Of a stretch of 64,000 nucleotides of DNA, positions 53,327 to 63,988 are shown piece after piece. Origin of the DNA: Tetragonia tetragonoides (taxonomy: Eukaryota > Streptophyta > Magnoliopsida > Caryophyllales > Aizoaceae). Both the position numbers and the translations under genes were made by a program. Under the pieces are notes generated by a model that saw only the letters and a list, made by a program, of their open reading frames with translations, was not told the DNA's origin and searched no databases. Location of the stretch: contig CM076140.1 in assembly GCA_038025085.1 (NCBI GenBank), forward strand, positions 24,708,501 to 24,772,500, read 5' to 3'. Numbering within the stretch: the stretch's first letter is position 1; each line of letters opens with the position of its first letter.

Positions 53327-54671
53327 TGGTGAAATCCTTTGAAACCTGTTCGATGCTTAGTGCAAAAATCTGACCATAGAAGACAAACTTGAGTTGGTTT
53401 CGTTCCATGTTTCTACCTTGTTGACTTTAAGACCAACCAAAATATTGTGGCCCCTTCTTCGATCTACTTTGAATTATTGGGACCCCAACTTGCATGTCTT
53501 CCGTTTTGGTAACTCGGAAATATGCCCTTTAGTTGAAGAATTTACTGCGATCACTAATATGCCTGATGTTCTTCCTCCAGCTGTGCCTCATTTAAGAGAT
53601 GGTTTTAGTGCTCAGTATAGGAAATCCCTAGGCTTGTCATCTGCAGAAGAAAAAAGCATGATTCTTGGTGTCGATATGGACTTAGTTCAGCTCTGCGAAA
53701 AATTTGCTATTTCTTTTGACTAAGGTGCAATAATTAGGCGTTGCCGCCGACAGGCTTTTGTACTTTGCCTGTTGAACCTCCTGTTGTTTGCTAATGCCGA
53801 GTCACCTAACTTGGGTAGAGCCTCGTTGCTGCGGGTGGTAAATCAAATGGCTGAAGAGCACTCTCCTTTACATCTGGTTGTAGGGGAAACTATTATTGGG
53901 CTTGACAGGTTGAAGATCTCTCCTCACGAATCTTTTTCTGGCAGCCCCCTGCTGCTTCAAATTTGGTTATGTGAGCATCTAAGGCTAATAGAGTCAACAG
54001 AGAAGATGATAGCTCGCGTCCCTCGAGCCTGGTCAAAGAAAACTTATACCGCCGCTAGCTTCTTGGTTAGGAAAAGGCTATATTCTGAAAAGTACCTTAC
54101 TGAATGGGATGCCATTTTCCATGCAGGACCTGTTATCCATTGACATGTGACCTGGTGGAGTTTGACTTCCTTATTGGCCTGTGACAATTTTGTTCCTCAT
54201 ACTACCATAGTGGGTCTGTACTGGGGTTCTTTCTTGTTTCCTTCTGGGGTTATGAGACAATATGGGTTGAAGCAGGTTATCCCTCGTCATGAGACGACAA
54301 GGCCAACTATCGTAGCTTTGACCACTGAATTCGCTGCGGATTGGGGAAAGTATTGGCGTGGCAGGGATCGTTGGACTGTACCTCGGGTAATTGCCCCGAC
54401 TCATGTTTCTGAGACCTACTTAAACTGGCTTTTCTGCAGTGATGGAGAAGCGAGACGAGCCCTTCGTCATGAGGAGTGGGGCCGACTAAAGCCTAAGTAT
54501 GACTCAAGAACAGGAATCAAGAAAAGAAAAGAAGGGCCTCATGAGGGAGGCTATCATGTGCTGCAAAGAGGCAAGGCCCCAACTCAAGGAAGCGATCATA
54601 GGTTGTCCTCAAGCCAGGGTCCTTCAAAGAAGAACTCTTTAACGAAGCCTTCTAAAGGAAAGAAGGATTAA
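53327..54671 (+). pseudogene. DUF7745-like gene carried antisense in element G
   Basis: Homologue of 27918-29217. It starts MVKSF, with frameshifting indels within the first 60 bases and again near 53720-53770. HVFRFGNSEICPLVEEF, MPDVLPPAVPHLRDGF, LLLFANAESPNLGRASLLR, SGSPLLLQIWLCEHLRLI and RWTVPRVIAPTHVSETYLNW can be read in order, ending with a basic tail (KKNSLTKPSKGKKD) at TAA 54669. A TGA at 54142 replaces a tryptophan or arginine codon. Family as for the D copy: DUF7745-like, function unknown. It shows that the gene is one long exon. Confidence 0.65.
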
Positions 54672-54896
54672 AGTAGTTTTCTTAGAAAGAAAGTCTAGTT
54701 CTAAAAAAAAAAATAAGAAGAATTTGTTTAGCTTAAACCCTCATAGTTGCATTATTATTATTTTTTTTGTAACCTTAGGAAGTTTAATTTTTTCAACGTA
54801 AGCTTATTCGTTCAGTTTGAATAAAGATTATCCTTTTTTAAATGAGTTGAATGGAATTTTTGGATTGATTTTGGTCGGGGCCCTTAAAAGGCTTAC

Positions 54897-54929
54897 CTAC
54901 GTATCCAGTATGGAATGAGGCCAGCGTAG
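54897..54929 (+). other. CTACGT/ACGTAG hairpin motif of element G
   Basis: CTACGTATCC and GGAATGAGGCCAGCGTAG. The arms CTACGT and GCGTAG pair with one wobble. It lies between the convergent DUF7745-like gene and integrase, as in D. Confidence 0.75.
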
Positions 54930-54988
54930 TTCGTTCAATTTGTGTACGTCTCTTTTTTTTCTTTTTTTTTATTTATCTTTTTGTTTTT

Positions 54989-56330
54989 TTAGACGTAGCA
55001 CTTCTTCAGTTGGTCAATATTAGTGAGCTGACTGAACTCAATGCCATCAATATGCATGAGTCTGATTACGCCTCCTGATTGTATGTCTTTGATGATGAAC
55101 GGGCTAGACCAGTTTGGTCGAAATTTGCCTCTGGGGTTAGTAATTGGGGCACATAGTTCTTTCGAAACTAAGTCCCCTTCCTTTAAATTTCGAGGTCGAA
55201 CCTCTTTGTTGAGTGCTCTTGCCATGCGTTGCTAATACATGTGGGAGTGGTCTAGGGCCCGTAGGCGTCTTTTATCTGTGAACATAAGTTCTTCGTAGCG
55301 GGCTTGTAACCATTGGTTTACAGGAATTTCTCCCCTCTAAGGCTATGCGCATGGAGGGTAGTTGGACTTCTATGGGTAGAACTGCTTCCATTTCGTAGAC
55401 TAGGGAATAAGGTGTTGCTCCCGTGGAGGATCTTATGGATGTCCTACATCCCCAAATGGCAAATGGGACTTTTGTCGGCCAATCTTTGTAGTTTTCTATC
55501 ATATTTTCAATGATAGTCTTGAGGTTTTTGTTGGCGGCTTCTACTGCGCCATTGGTTTCGGGACGGTAAGGGGACGATTTGTGGTGCTGGATTTTGTGGT
55601 TTTTGCGGAGGGTGGCTGTTTCGGCTTTGAAATGGATCCATGGTCACTGATGATTTCATGTGGAACGCCGTATCGGCAAATGATGTTATTCCCTATGAAT
55701 TTAGACACTTGTTTGGAGGTAAAGACGACATAGAATTGGGCTTCGACCCATTTGGTAAAATAGTCTATGGCTACTAGGATGTATTCATGTCCTCCCGAGC
55801 CTTTTGGGGTGATCTTACCAATGATATCTATTCCTCATGCGGAAAACGGCCAAGGGGATGTGAAGTTGTAGAACATTGAGGGTGGCATATGCTGTAGGTT
55901 GGCATATATCTGACATTTCTTGCACTTCTTGACATAGTCGTAACAATCCCTTTCCATAGTGGTCCAATAGTATCCTAGTCGTCGGACCTTTCTAGAGAGC
56001 ATTCGACCATTCATGTGTGGTCCACACACACTATTGTGTACCTCGTCCATAATCTCTGCGGCTTCTTCGGAGTTCACGCATCTGAGGTTTAACCCCGTTG
56101 TGGGATTTCTTGTACGGAACCCCCTCGTAATCTATGTATTGCGCCGCTAAGAGACAAATGGCCCGTTGAGCTCTTAGTGGTGCATCGTGAGGGTATATTC
56201 CTTTGGTGATGTAGTTGAAGACGTCTTGGTACCAAGGATACTCTTTGATCGGAGCCAGGGTCATTTCTGTGTCGAGGTTGTTGCAAAAGACTAGATCGCT
56301 TCTTCTTGTGGAGTGCCATTGCTGAGGGAG
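54989..56330 (-). pseudogene. Integrase of element G
   Basis: Same architecture as in D: EYPWYQDVFNYITKGIYPHD linker, zinc-binding region (HNSVCGPHMNGRMLSRKV, CKKCQIYANL), then the core in several frames. TGA replaces a Trp in PFSAWGIDIIGKI; EIISDHGS, then a frameshift; then MIENYKDWPTKVPFAIWG and the C-terminal part (NPRGKFRPNWSSPFIIKDIQ, HIDGIEFSQLTNIDQLKK) to a stop at 54989. RT and RNase H are absent upstream. Broken in at least four places. Confidence 0.88.
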
Positions 56331-57564
56331 TTCAGCTACTCAAATTTCTGTAAAAAGAGATATTTTGTATTCTTGCTTTGCGAAGTTTACTTACATTGCT
56401 TAAATTGATTAGTTAATAATTTGTGCAACTTTTGAGTTCATTGGATTTATCAATAGCCAAACAAAGAAAGAAATGAGCAAGAGGGATTTTATTGATTTGC
56501 AAAAAGAGATAAGCACACATGACTTTAGAGAAGAGGGTCTCTAATTCCCGTCAAAAAGAAACTAGACTTAGAAAGAAAAGTAAAAGGGGAACACCTCCTG
56601 TTCCAGACTCAACCTAAAGATTTTGCTATGATCCTAACTCCACAAAACTTGGGGACTCAGACTCGGTTCCTCTAGCTCTTGCGGGTAGCCAACTAATTCT
56701 AGGTTTCATCGTCGACATTGACATCTCTTGGCGGTGGTGGAACCTCTTCTCTGTCATTCTTTAGGCGAAGGTAATCATCTGTATGGTTCCCGAATACTCA
56801 ATGATACTTAAACCTCTCTCCAGGGTTGAATGTCACCTCTCCACAACAGTAGGTTCATAACAGCTTCCATTGGTGCAAAGAGAGAGGTGTACTTTTCTTG
56901 ACTATGACGATACCAACTGATTGTCCAAGTGTACGGTGGCCACATTGTCCCTTGTTCAATGAAACGCAAGACTAGCCCCTTAAAGAGCCTGCACTAATTA
57001 ATGTGGTGTCCCTCAGCCGCGCAGTAGGTACAGCTTAGAAACGGATTTCCGTCTCTCGGAAGGAGCCTTGACGTGGGGACGAACATACCCGTACATGGAC
57101 ATTTTGTGATAGAGGAGGTCTTGGCGCCAGCAAGTTTCTTCTTTGGTCAAGATGACCGCATTACTGCGTTAGAGGTGCGCTCTTCTAGGATGTTAACCTT
57201 TTCTCTTATCTCTTGAATCCCTTTGATTATACAACCCTGACTTTCTTGTATCTGATTTTTATCATCCTCCGTTTTATCGCTTCTCAGTTGTGGTCCGTCG
57301 TCATAAGATTTCTAGGAAATCAAGGTGATCTCCTCACATTAAATAAGGTGAGAGTAATCTTTGGGCTCCTCAGTTGTAATATGGTTGATAGCACCCAGGA
57401 GGTTGTCAGCACTTTTGATTTCATCAGCTTTAGGCGATGGTAGAGTGCCATTGTCTATTTTTATCTTGGATGATATCTTTAAGGGCCCAACAGTTGATTG
57501 TGTCATGCCCTTTCCCTTGATGGTACTTGCAGTATTCTCTTTCTTTCCAGTTACGACCCTTGAT
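56331..57564 (-). pseudogene. Gag C-terminus, knuckle remnants and RT-less spacer of element G
   Basis: 56331-56690 matches the non-coding spacer of D (26016-26389). 56690-57150 keeps fragments of the knuckle frames (MNLLLWRG, MYGYVRPHVK) in broken form. 57480-57560 reads RNWKEREYCKYHQGKGHDTI, the knuckle of gag. Only about 330 bp separate gag from the knuckle ORF, so the protease is deleted. Element E interrupts gag at 57565. Confidence 0.65.
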
Positions 57565-59171
57565 AATGTAGACGCCAAAAAAGCACCTTCAGATTTCTCC
57601 GCAAAAGCCCGATGATGAAGGGAGTAATTTATAAACTTAAATGCTGTTTTTGCTTTGATAGGTAAAATAATGTCCTCGATCACTCCTTCATTTCCACTTC
57701 ATTTAAAAGCCCCTTTAATAGCTTTCCACTTCTTCCTTCGTGTCCAAATACAATTTCGCACCTAAGAGTTATGGCCAAACAAAGTTAAGAGTCAAAATAG
57801 ATTTAGCCGAATACTGTGGACCATGCTTCCAGCCCCATTTAGGAGTTTATTTGATTGATTTATTTTGTGAGCCTTACATTTCTGGATTCCTTATTTAAAT
57901 AGCTTTCCAATGACATATCATGAGCCCACACCACATTTCCAACCAAGGAGTTACGAGGCCGACATTCGTGCGTGCTCTAAATTTAACCTCTCCTTACTCT
58001 TTCGGGTATATCTCGAGATCCATAAACCATTTGGGCCTGAAACCAAAACCATTTGAAACTACACCCAATAAGCTTCCCAACGCATCTTGAATCATCCCAT
58101 TTGGAGCCGAAACCGGTGAGATATGACCCGACAAACATCCAATTGGCAAGCTGACAGCCAGCCAGGGCCGCTAGCGGCTGTGGTCAAGGCCGCCAGCGGC
58201 TCTGCATGAAATTCCAGGGTCGCTAGAGTCCCTCGCTAACACTCTAAGCCCAACTATTTTTCAGCCCAAAATCTAAAAATCGGCTCCTTTCACCCGTCCA
58301 ACCCTACTTCCTGCGCCTATAAATACGACCCTCCTCCCTTAGTTCAAATCACACAGTCTACAGTTGACACCCTCTATTCTCAAAAGAATTGACTTAGAGT
58401 TTCTCCCTCTTTCTTCCATTAAGAATTCTATTCTATTCTCGGGAGTATTGACACCGAGCTTCCTCCTCTTTCTTTACTTGAGATCTACTTTTACTATTGA
58501 ATTGCTAAATAGCCTACAGTTCAGGTACTAACTCCTGAGGGCCCAAATTAAATTACTTGCCTAATTGTTTATTTTCTAGTAGTCATAACATAGATATCAT
58601 GCAAATCATGTCTTTTATTACTTCCTAAATATTTTCTGTCCAAGTATGTCTAGTCGTTGTGCTGCCCAATTTGTCAATCGAATGCATGTCTAAATAAGGG
58701 TCAATAATAAATGTTGTGATGCTTGTGATGAACCAATTAATATTCTAAGTCTAGGTTATTAATCCGATTTTGCATGAGAATTATATCTCTAAATTATTAA
58801 GCAAACTTGAGTTAGTAGAGGCCATCATAATACGGGCGAGTTGGGTGCCTAACACCTTCCCACCTCGTATCTTCGCCCCCGAAACTTTTATTCTTGGGTA
58901 CTCATATGTTCTACATAAGCGGGAGTCTTTCTAAAAACATGATCAGTTCACTTTTCGCGCTATTGGGTTTTCCCTTTGGATTGTCCCTTCGGTTTGTCCA
59001 TTCGATAAAACGCCGATAGCAGATTTGTGACGTCTTTCATGGTTTTTATTCAATTCAAATCTTTCCAAAAGCTTTTCTAACTCGATGGTCCCTTGAACTT
59101 ATCTAAACCCCCAGCTTACAAATTTTCTATAAGGACGCACTCCATAGCCGTAGAAATCCCGGGTCCTTACA
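57565..59171 (+). repeat. 5' LTR of element E
   Basis: 1.6 kb from TGTAGACGCC to CCTTACA. It has boxes GCCGCTAGCGGC (58167-58178), GCCGCCAGCGGC (58189-58200) and GTCGCTAGAGTC (58219-58230), with TATAAATA at 58318-58325. The gap from the last box to the TATA is 87 bp. The TGACGTCA palindrome of the other LTRs is absent. U3 is longer than in D. The GGTGCCTAACACC segment is at 58846. Confidence 0.9.
58167..58325 (+). promoter_or_regulatory. E LTR promoter: three boxes and TATA
   Basis: Boxes begin at 58167, 58189 and 58219 (steps 22 and 30), then TATAAATA at 58318. Confidence 0.7.
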
Positions 59172-59172
59172 G

Positions 59173-59190
59173 TGGCGACTTCACTGGGGA
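59173..59190 (+). promoter_or_regulatory. Primer-binding site of element E
   Basis: TGGCGACTTCACTGGGGA one base after the LTR end; a variant of the A and D sites. Confidence 0.88.
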
Positions 59191-60029
59191 TTTATTTAAG
59201 AGGGTGAGACTCGAAAGTCAAGTTTGCTTAATTGTTTAATAATATGTTCCATATTGCATCATTTTCATGTGCTTTGGCACAATCTTTTGACCCTTATCGA
59301 CCCTCGAGGAAGTTTGTATTGTAACTCGTAGACAACCCATTTATCTAAAGGAATATACAGTTGTCCTATCGTGCAAACCGATGCTTCCTCACCCATGACT
59401 CATCGACTCTTGTTGGCGAAAAAGAATTACAATTGATGTGTCGACCATCCGCCAGACGGAAATTGTAATTTGTCATGGTAACCTCACAGAAGCCAAAAGC
59501 CTCTAGCCCACATTTGTGCATTCGCTTGTTTGTTGTGCATTTGTACATGTTTGCCTGTAACTGCGTCGTTATAATGCTTGCCTGAATGCATGAATGTCGT
59601 GACTATGTGCCAGCATGTAGTTACGTGCTAGAATACTTTTTTCTTTTATTTTTAGGTAGTTCCTAATGCCCAAAAATGGTGCGAGAATTCTATTGAATGA
59701 GCACTCGTTTCCCCTATGATATATTTTCATATAGCTTCGAAGTCATGAACAATTTTCTAGGACCTTTTTAGCAAAAAACAAAAAGAGTCACTCTCTCCAA
59801 TTCCCCTCTCCCACCTTTTTTTTTCTTTATTGTTTTGATGTAATTCAGATTCGGCAAAAAAGAAAAAACGAAAAGCAAAAAAAAAAAACAAAAAATGGCG
59901 TTGAAACAAAAACGCCGAAAAAAAAACAATTCGGAAAATCAAAACAAAATATGCCTTTTTTTTTTATCCCATTTTCCATTTTCTTTGAATCTAGAAAATT
60001 TTTAAAAAATCGGATAGAAAAACTTCACC
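59191..60029 (+). other. 5' leader of element E
   Basis: Homologous to the D leader but lacking the duplicated segment and the left arm of the inverted repeat. A-rich stretches occur at 59770-60000. No ORF of note. Confidence 0.7.
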
Positions 60030-60760
60030 ATGGTCAAAACCACCGATGAGAGGCTTGATGAGCTCATGAGTGAGTTAGAAAGAGTGTGACTCAAGGTTGA
60101 AGATTTGGAAGAGAAAAAAGATGATGAAGCAAGAATCCTCTTTGTTTCCGACTCTGAGGAAGAAGGACCAAATGCCAAGCTGGCTAAGATTAATTTTGTG
60201 CTCGAAAACAGCGGCCTATTTACCAACTACCATGCTAATGTTAGTAAAGTCAATCCCAAAGTCAAGGGCAAGCTTCCAACCAAGTTCTCGATGCCCGAGG
60301 TTCCGACATTCACTGGAACTGATAATCCACAAGACCACCTCAAAGCCTTCACTACTGCCATGAGTTTAAGAGGAGTTGACAAAAATATCTACAGTCACTT
60401 GTTCCCACAGACTCTTGATGCCCCAACACGTCATTGGTTCTACACCTTGAATTCGGAGAACTACGGCACTTGGTCAGATTTTACTACAGTCTTCCTTGCA
60501 CGCTACAAGGAAAATGTTGCTCTACCTATGACCCTTCGAGAGTTAGAGATCACCAAACAAGAAGAAGATGAGGGATTCACTGCCGTCCTTAGGCGTTGGA
60601 AGCTAAAGATAGCCGAACTAGTTGAGCGACCATCGCAAACTGATCAAATCCGCCAACTCATCAAGAACCTGCAACCTGCTTACAGGAACACCTCAGGTAT
60701 CAAGCAATTTACTCCTACAACCGGCTCTATCTTGTGGGTATCCTAATTGATGATGACCTT
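60030..60760 (+). pseudogene. gag: Gag of element E
   Basis: Starts MVKTTDERLDELMSELERV at 60030. A TGA at 60087 stands where D has CGA. The retrotransposon-gag domain is open from 60105: KFSMPEVPTFTGTDNPQDHL, HWFYTLNSENYGTWSDF, TVFLARYKENVALPMTL, AELVERPSQTDQIRQLIKNL. A frameshift near 60690 diverts the end (the correct frame would continue toward YNRLYLVGIL), and the sequence passes into the 3' UTR at about 60755. The knuckle region is missing. Confidence 0.85.
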
Positions 60761-61682
60761 CTTAAGATTTCCATTTGAGTTGTGAACAACGCGAGTATCT
60801 ACAGCGGGGGCTGTCCTCCATATCCTTGTCAAACAGCCTGAGCTCGATAAGTTGAAGAGAGTCGAAGTCTTATAGTGTGCAAGTCTAGTCGAGTCTAGTC
60901 AAGTCTAATGATGTCTAATTTGTCTTTTCCATTCGTCCATAGAGTCTAGCTTACTTCTCGTGTAATGCTTTTCTTCGATTCAATAAAGATTGCATTTTGA
61001 TTCCCATCATTGTCTTTGTTCAATCCTATGACGAACTTAAGTTGCCTATGACGGAATAAAAAAAAAAATCAAAAGAAAGCCTTCATTATGAAAACATCAA
61101 ACAAAAACTCCCTAAAGATCATCCCCATAGAGGACATACAGTTGAACCGTCCGTGCCGAGGACAGGAAGCATTCATTTGGCACCTCACATCAATATCCTT
61201 TACTACCCTATACATCATTACCACTTGCAACCCTTTCAGCCTTAAACACATAGCCTTTCATTTCTTAACCACATCATGCTTACCCGGGGAGTGGGTGTAT
61301 GCGACATGGGAGTAGAAGCAACTTTCTAGGCAAGGTGGACCGACCTACAAAAAGAGCCACTGAGAGAAATACCAAAAAAAAGAAAGAACTCGAAAGTTCA
61401 AAAGCAAAAAAAAACAAAAGAGAAAAAAATTTCGAGAGCGATCAAAGATCCAAAAGAGTGCAAACACATCAAGCACTACCAAACGGTGGCCTTACCTAAA
61501 CATTGGTCCCTAAGCCACCTCGCCTAGATCAAAAACTTCTATACCATCTAGCATACTTTGGGGAGGGGATTTACATTGGGTTTCTTTGAGCCTTTATCCT
61601 TTCTTTGACACCTTAACCCATCCTGACATTACAACCCAAAATCCCTCCAAGAGATACGACCATTCAATTGTATAGCCCTGAA

Positions 61683-61717
61683 CTACGTTGGCCTGATTCC
61701 ACAAACTAGATACGTAG
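61683..61717 (-). other. CTACGT/ACGTAG hairpin motif of element E
   Basis: The minus strand reads CTACGTATC, then GGAATCAGGCCAACGTAG; the 6-bp outer arms are perfect. It is kept although this element has lost integrase and any antisense gene. Confidence 0.75.
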
Positions 61718-62969
61718 GAAACCTCAAGGAGGTCTGGCCACAACAACCACTTTGTCACATGATCATAAGGAGTTTTCCCATTCCACCATTCTCATCTAAG
61801 GCTAAAAAAAATGAGCCTGGTAGGTTGAAAATCCGAAAGGGCGACCTAGGCAAAAGTTAGGGCAAACAAAAAAAAAAAAAAAAAAAAAAAAAGCAAATTT
61901 AATATCTTGAGGCAACTTAAATTTGTGAGGATTTATAATATTGTTTCTCATATAAGCGCTCTTTCGTCAGTCGTCCAGAGGTCATACTCATCGCCTTTCT
62001 CCTAGGCTTGCACACAAACTTACCAACTGGAGGCTTTTTCATAATGAGTCGGTTCCTTGTCCACTTTGTTCAAAGTTGTCCATTCCGTCCCCATACCGTA
62101 TGTTAGGATATTTTGTACCGTTGCATCAACATCCTAGCTCCTCAAGTAGGTCATAATCATCAAGAACCACACATCAAACTGGGGGCTTATTCTCCCTTGT
62201 CTGCACCCAGTCTTGCCCACTTGTCTCTTACTCTGTCAAAACCACCACATGAATGAAATTCTTGATCACAAAAAATTTCCCCGTATGAAGACCCTCTTCA
62301 GACCCTATAGGTGAGTCGTGCATGTTAGGCTACGCCGCATGGAGCTGTGAGTCAATAGAGTCTTCATACATCATATTTGCATAAGTATTAGAGTCGCCTT
62401 CAAAGGTATGCATGTGTACATAATTTCTCAGTGTCTTGAATCCCTGCGTGTTTACATATCAATTTCCCTTTGCCCCGTGCATATTACTATGTCATGTCTT
62501 GTGCATCTTGTCATGGTCGGTCGGGCATGTCTATTGCATCTTTTCTCTATGTGCATATTTCCACTACAGGTTTGAGTCTACCCGCTCCCCATCGAAACCA
62601 GCAAGCCCGGAACTCATGATCAAGCCCAGAAGCGACCTTCCGACTACAACCAAGAATGGAAAGAATCCTCCAACAACAGTGTGCACGCGCGGGCCCAGCC
62701 TGCTGTCCCAAGACTTTTTCCAGCCCAAAAGCCGTAATTTCAGTTCATTCGGGGCAAAGATCAGTACCAAGCGCGCGGGAGCGAGTCCCTTTTGCCCAAT
62801 AATTCAAATTCCACAGTTGGCCCATTTTACGGTACCAATTATTTTCAGGTAAAACTAACCCAATTATTTTTGCAGGTCCCAAATTCTATAGCCTGGATGT
62901 ATGCCGCGATGACAGTTATCGCCCGAAGTGCAAAAACTATTTTATGCCCGGTAAATCTGTCGGCCTCAC

Positions 62970-63195
62970 AAATATCCAAAAAAAAAATCTCAATGACCCG
63001 ATGTCACAAATATCCAAAAAAAATTCCCAATGACCCGATGTCACAAATATCCCAAAAAAAAAACCCCAATGTCCCGATATCCCAAAAATCCCAATATCCC
63101 CATGTCTCAATGTCCTAATATCCCAATGTTTCAATGTCCAAAATGTCCCAAATGTCTCAATGTCCCAAAGTCACAAATCTCTCATTGTCCCAATG
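62970..63195 (+). repeat. AATGTCCCA-type minisatellite of element E
   Basis: Irregular repeats of CAATGTCCC, CAATATCCC and TGTCACAAATATCC, longer than the homologous tracts in C and G. It encodes a spurious Ser/Pro/Asn-rich frame. Confidence 0.85.
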
Positions 63196-63199
63196 TCAC

Positions 63200-63445
63200 A
63201 AATTCGGGTCAGTCAATCATCACTTAAGCTATTGCGGTTAAAATGTCCTTCTGCGAGGTCACAAATTTTGGGTCAGTCAATGATCGCTTAAGCCATTGCG
63301 GTTAAATTGTCCTTCTGCAAGGTTACTTATTTTGTGTCAGTCAATGATTGCTTAAACGGTTGCGGTTATACTGTCCATTATTTTTTATATTTTTCAGTCA
63401 ATGAATGCTTAAGCTATTGCATTTAAACTGTTCATATGTTTTAAC
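63200..63445 (+). repeat. 3' UTR tandem array of element E, about 60-bp unit, four copies
   Basis: Copies contain GTCAGTCAATGATCGCTTAA, GCCATTGCGGTTAAATTGTCC-like segments and CTTCTGC. Same unit as in C and D. Confidence 0.9.
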
Positions 63446-63988
63446 CATTTTACAGCCATCATTTTGATCGCGCTGTCTCGTCGACCTCTTCGTCTCTTGT
63501 GCAAGGACGGAATCACGGCATCCGTCGAGTAGTGTTTAGTCACTGTTTGCTCGATAAAGCATTTATACTATTCACTCTGACGTTACTTCCCATTTACAGC
63601 CGTTATTTTTAATCGCGATGTCTTGTTGACTTTTTCGTTTCTCGTACAGGGACGGAATCTCGATGGCCACCAAGAGGTGTTTAGTCACTGTTTGTCGAAG
63701 CACCCTACGTTGATCATTCTCAAAGTATTAATAACTTTTTCATTCACTCTGAATACAGGTCCCCAGCAGACATTTAGACCATCTACGAGCGGTGTTCTAT
63801 CCTGCTAACCATAACCTTTATTTTTCTAGTGTTCACAAAGATGAAATCTTAGCACGCTACGAGCATGTCCCAACTCAGGTTAGTCTCATATGCATACATA
63901 CTGTACACTCTCACACACCATGTGCACATCAGCATCCTGCATGTCACCTTAGGAATACTTTGATCTTCGCTTTTACTCAGGCTCGATC
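63446..63988 (+). other. Conserved 3' UTR block of element E, duplicated segment
   Basis: Holds two copies of the GACGGAATC...GTGTTTAGTCACTGTTTG segment (about 63506-63550 and 63650-63695), as in C. Short frames here are not conserved as proteins. Confidence 0.55.

Larger units (their letters stand above)
36036..57564 (-). mobile_element. Element G, RT-less relative of D, interrupted by F and truncated by E
   Basis: Minus-strand element. Its 3' LTR is 36036-36304 plus 47940-48921 (split by F). The interior 48922-57564 contains, leftward from the right end: gag C-terminus, knuckle remnants, spacer, integrase; then plus-strand DUF7745-like and PMD genes; then a sense zinc-knuckle ORF and the 3' UTR. 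E inserted in its gag at 57565, so its 5' half lies beyond the window. The order is that of D, and the integrase follows the same RT-less spacer. G has also lost protease and the 60-bp repeat array. Confidence 0.8.
60761..63199 (+). other. 3' UTR of element E, non-coding
   Basis: Matches C in reverse complement. It has no conserved frame. A poly-A tract lies at about 61870-61892, the antisense hairpin motif at 61683-61717 and short AATGTCCCA-type repeats at 62970-63195. Confidence 0.65.
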
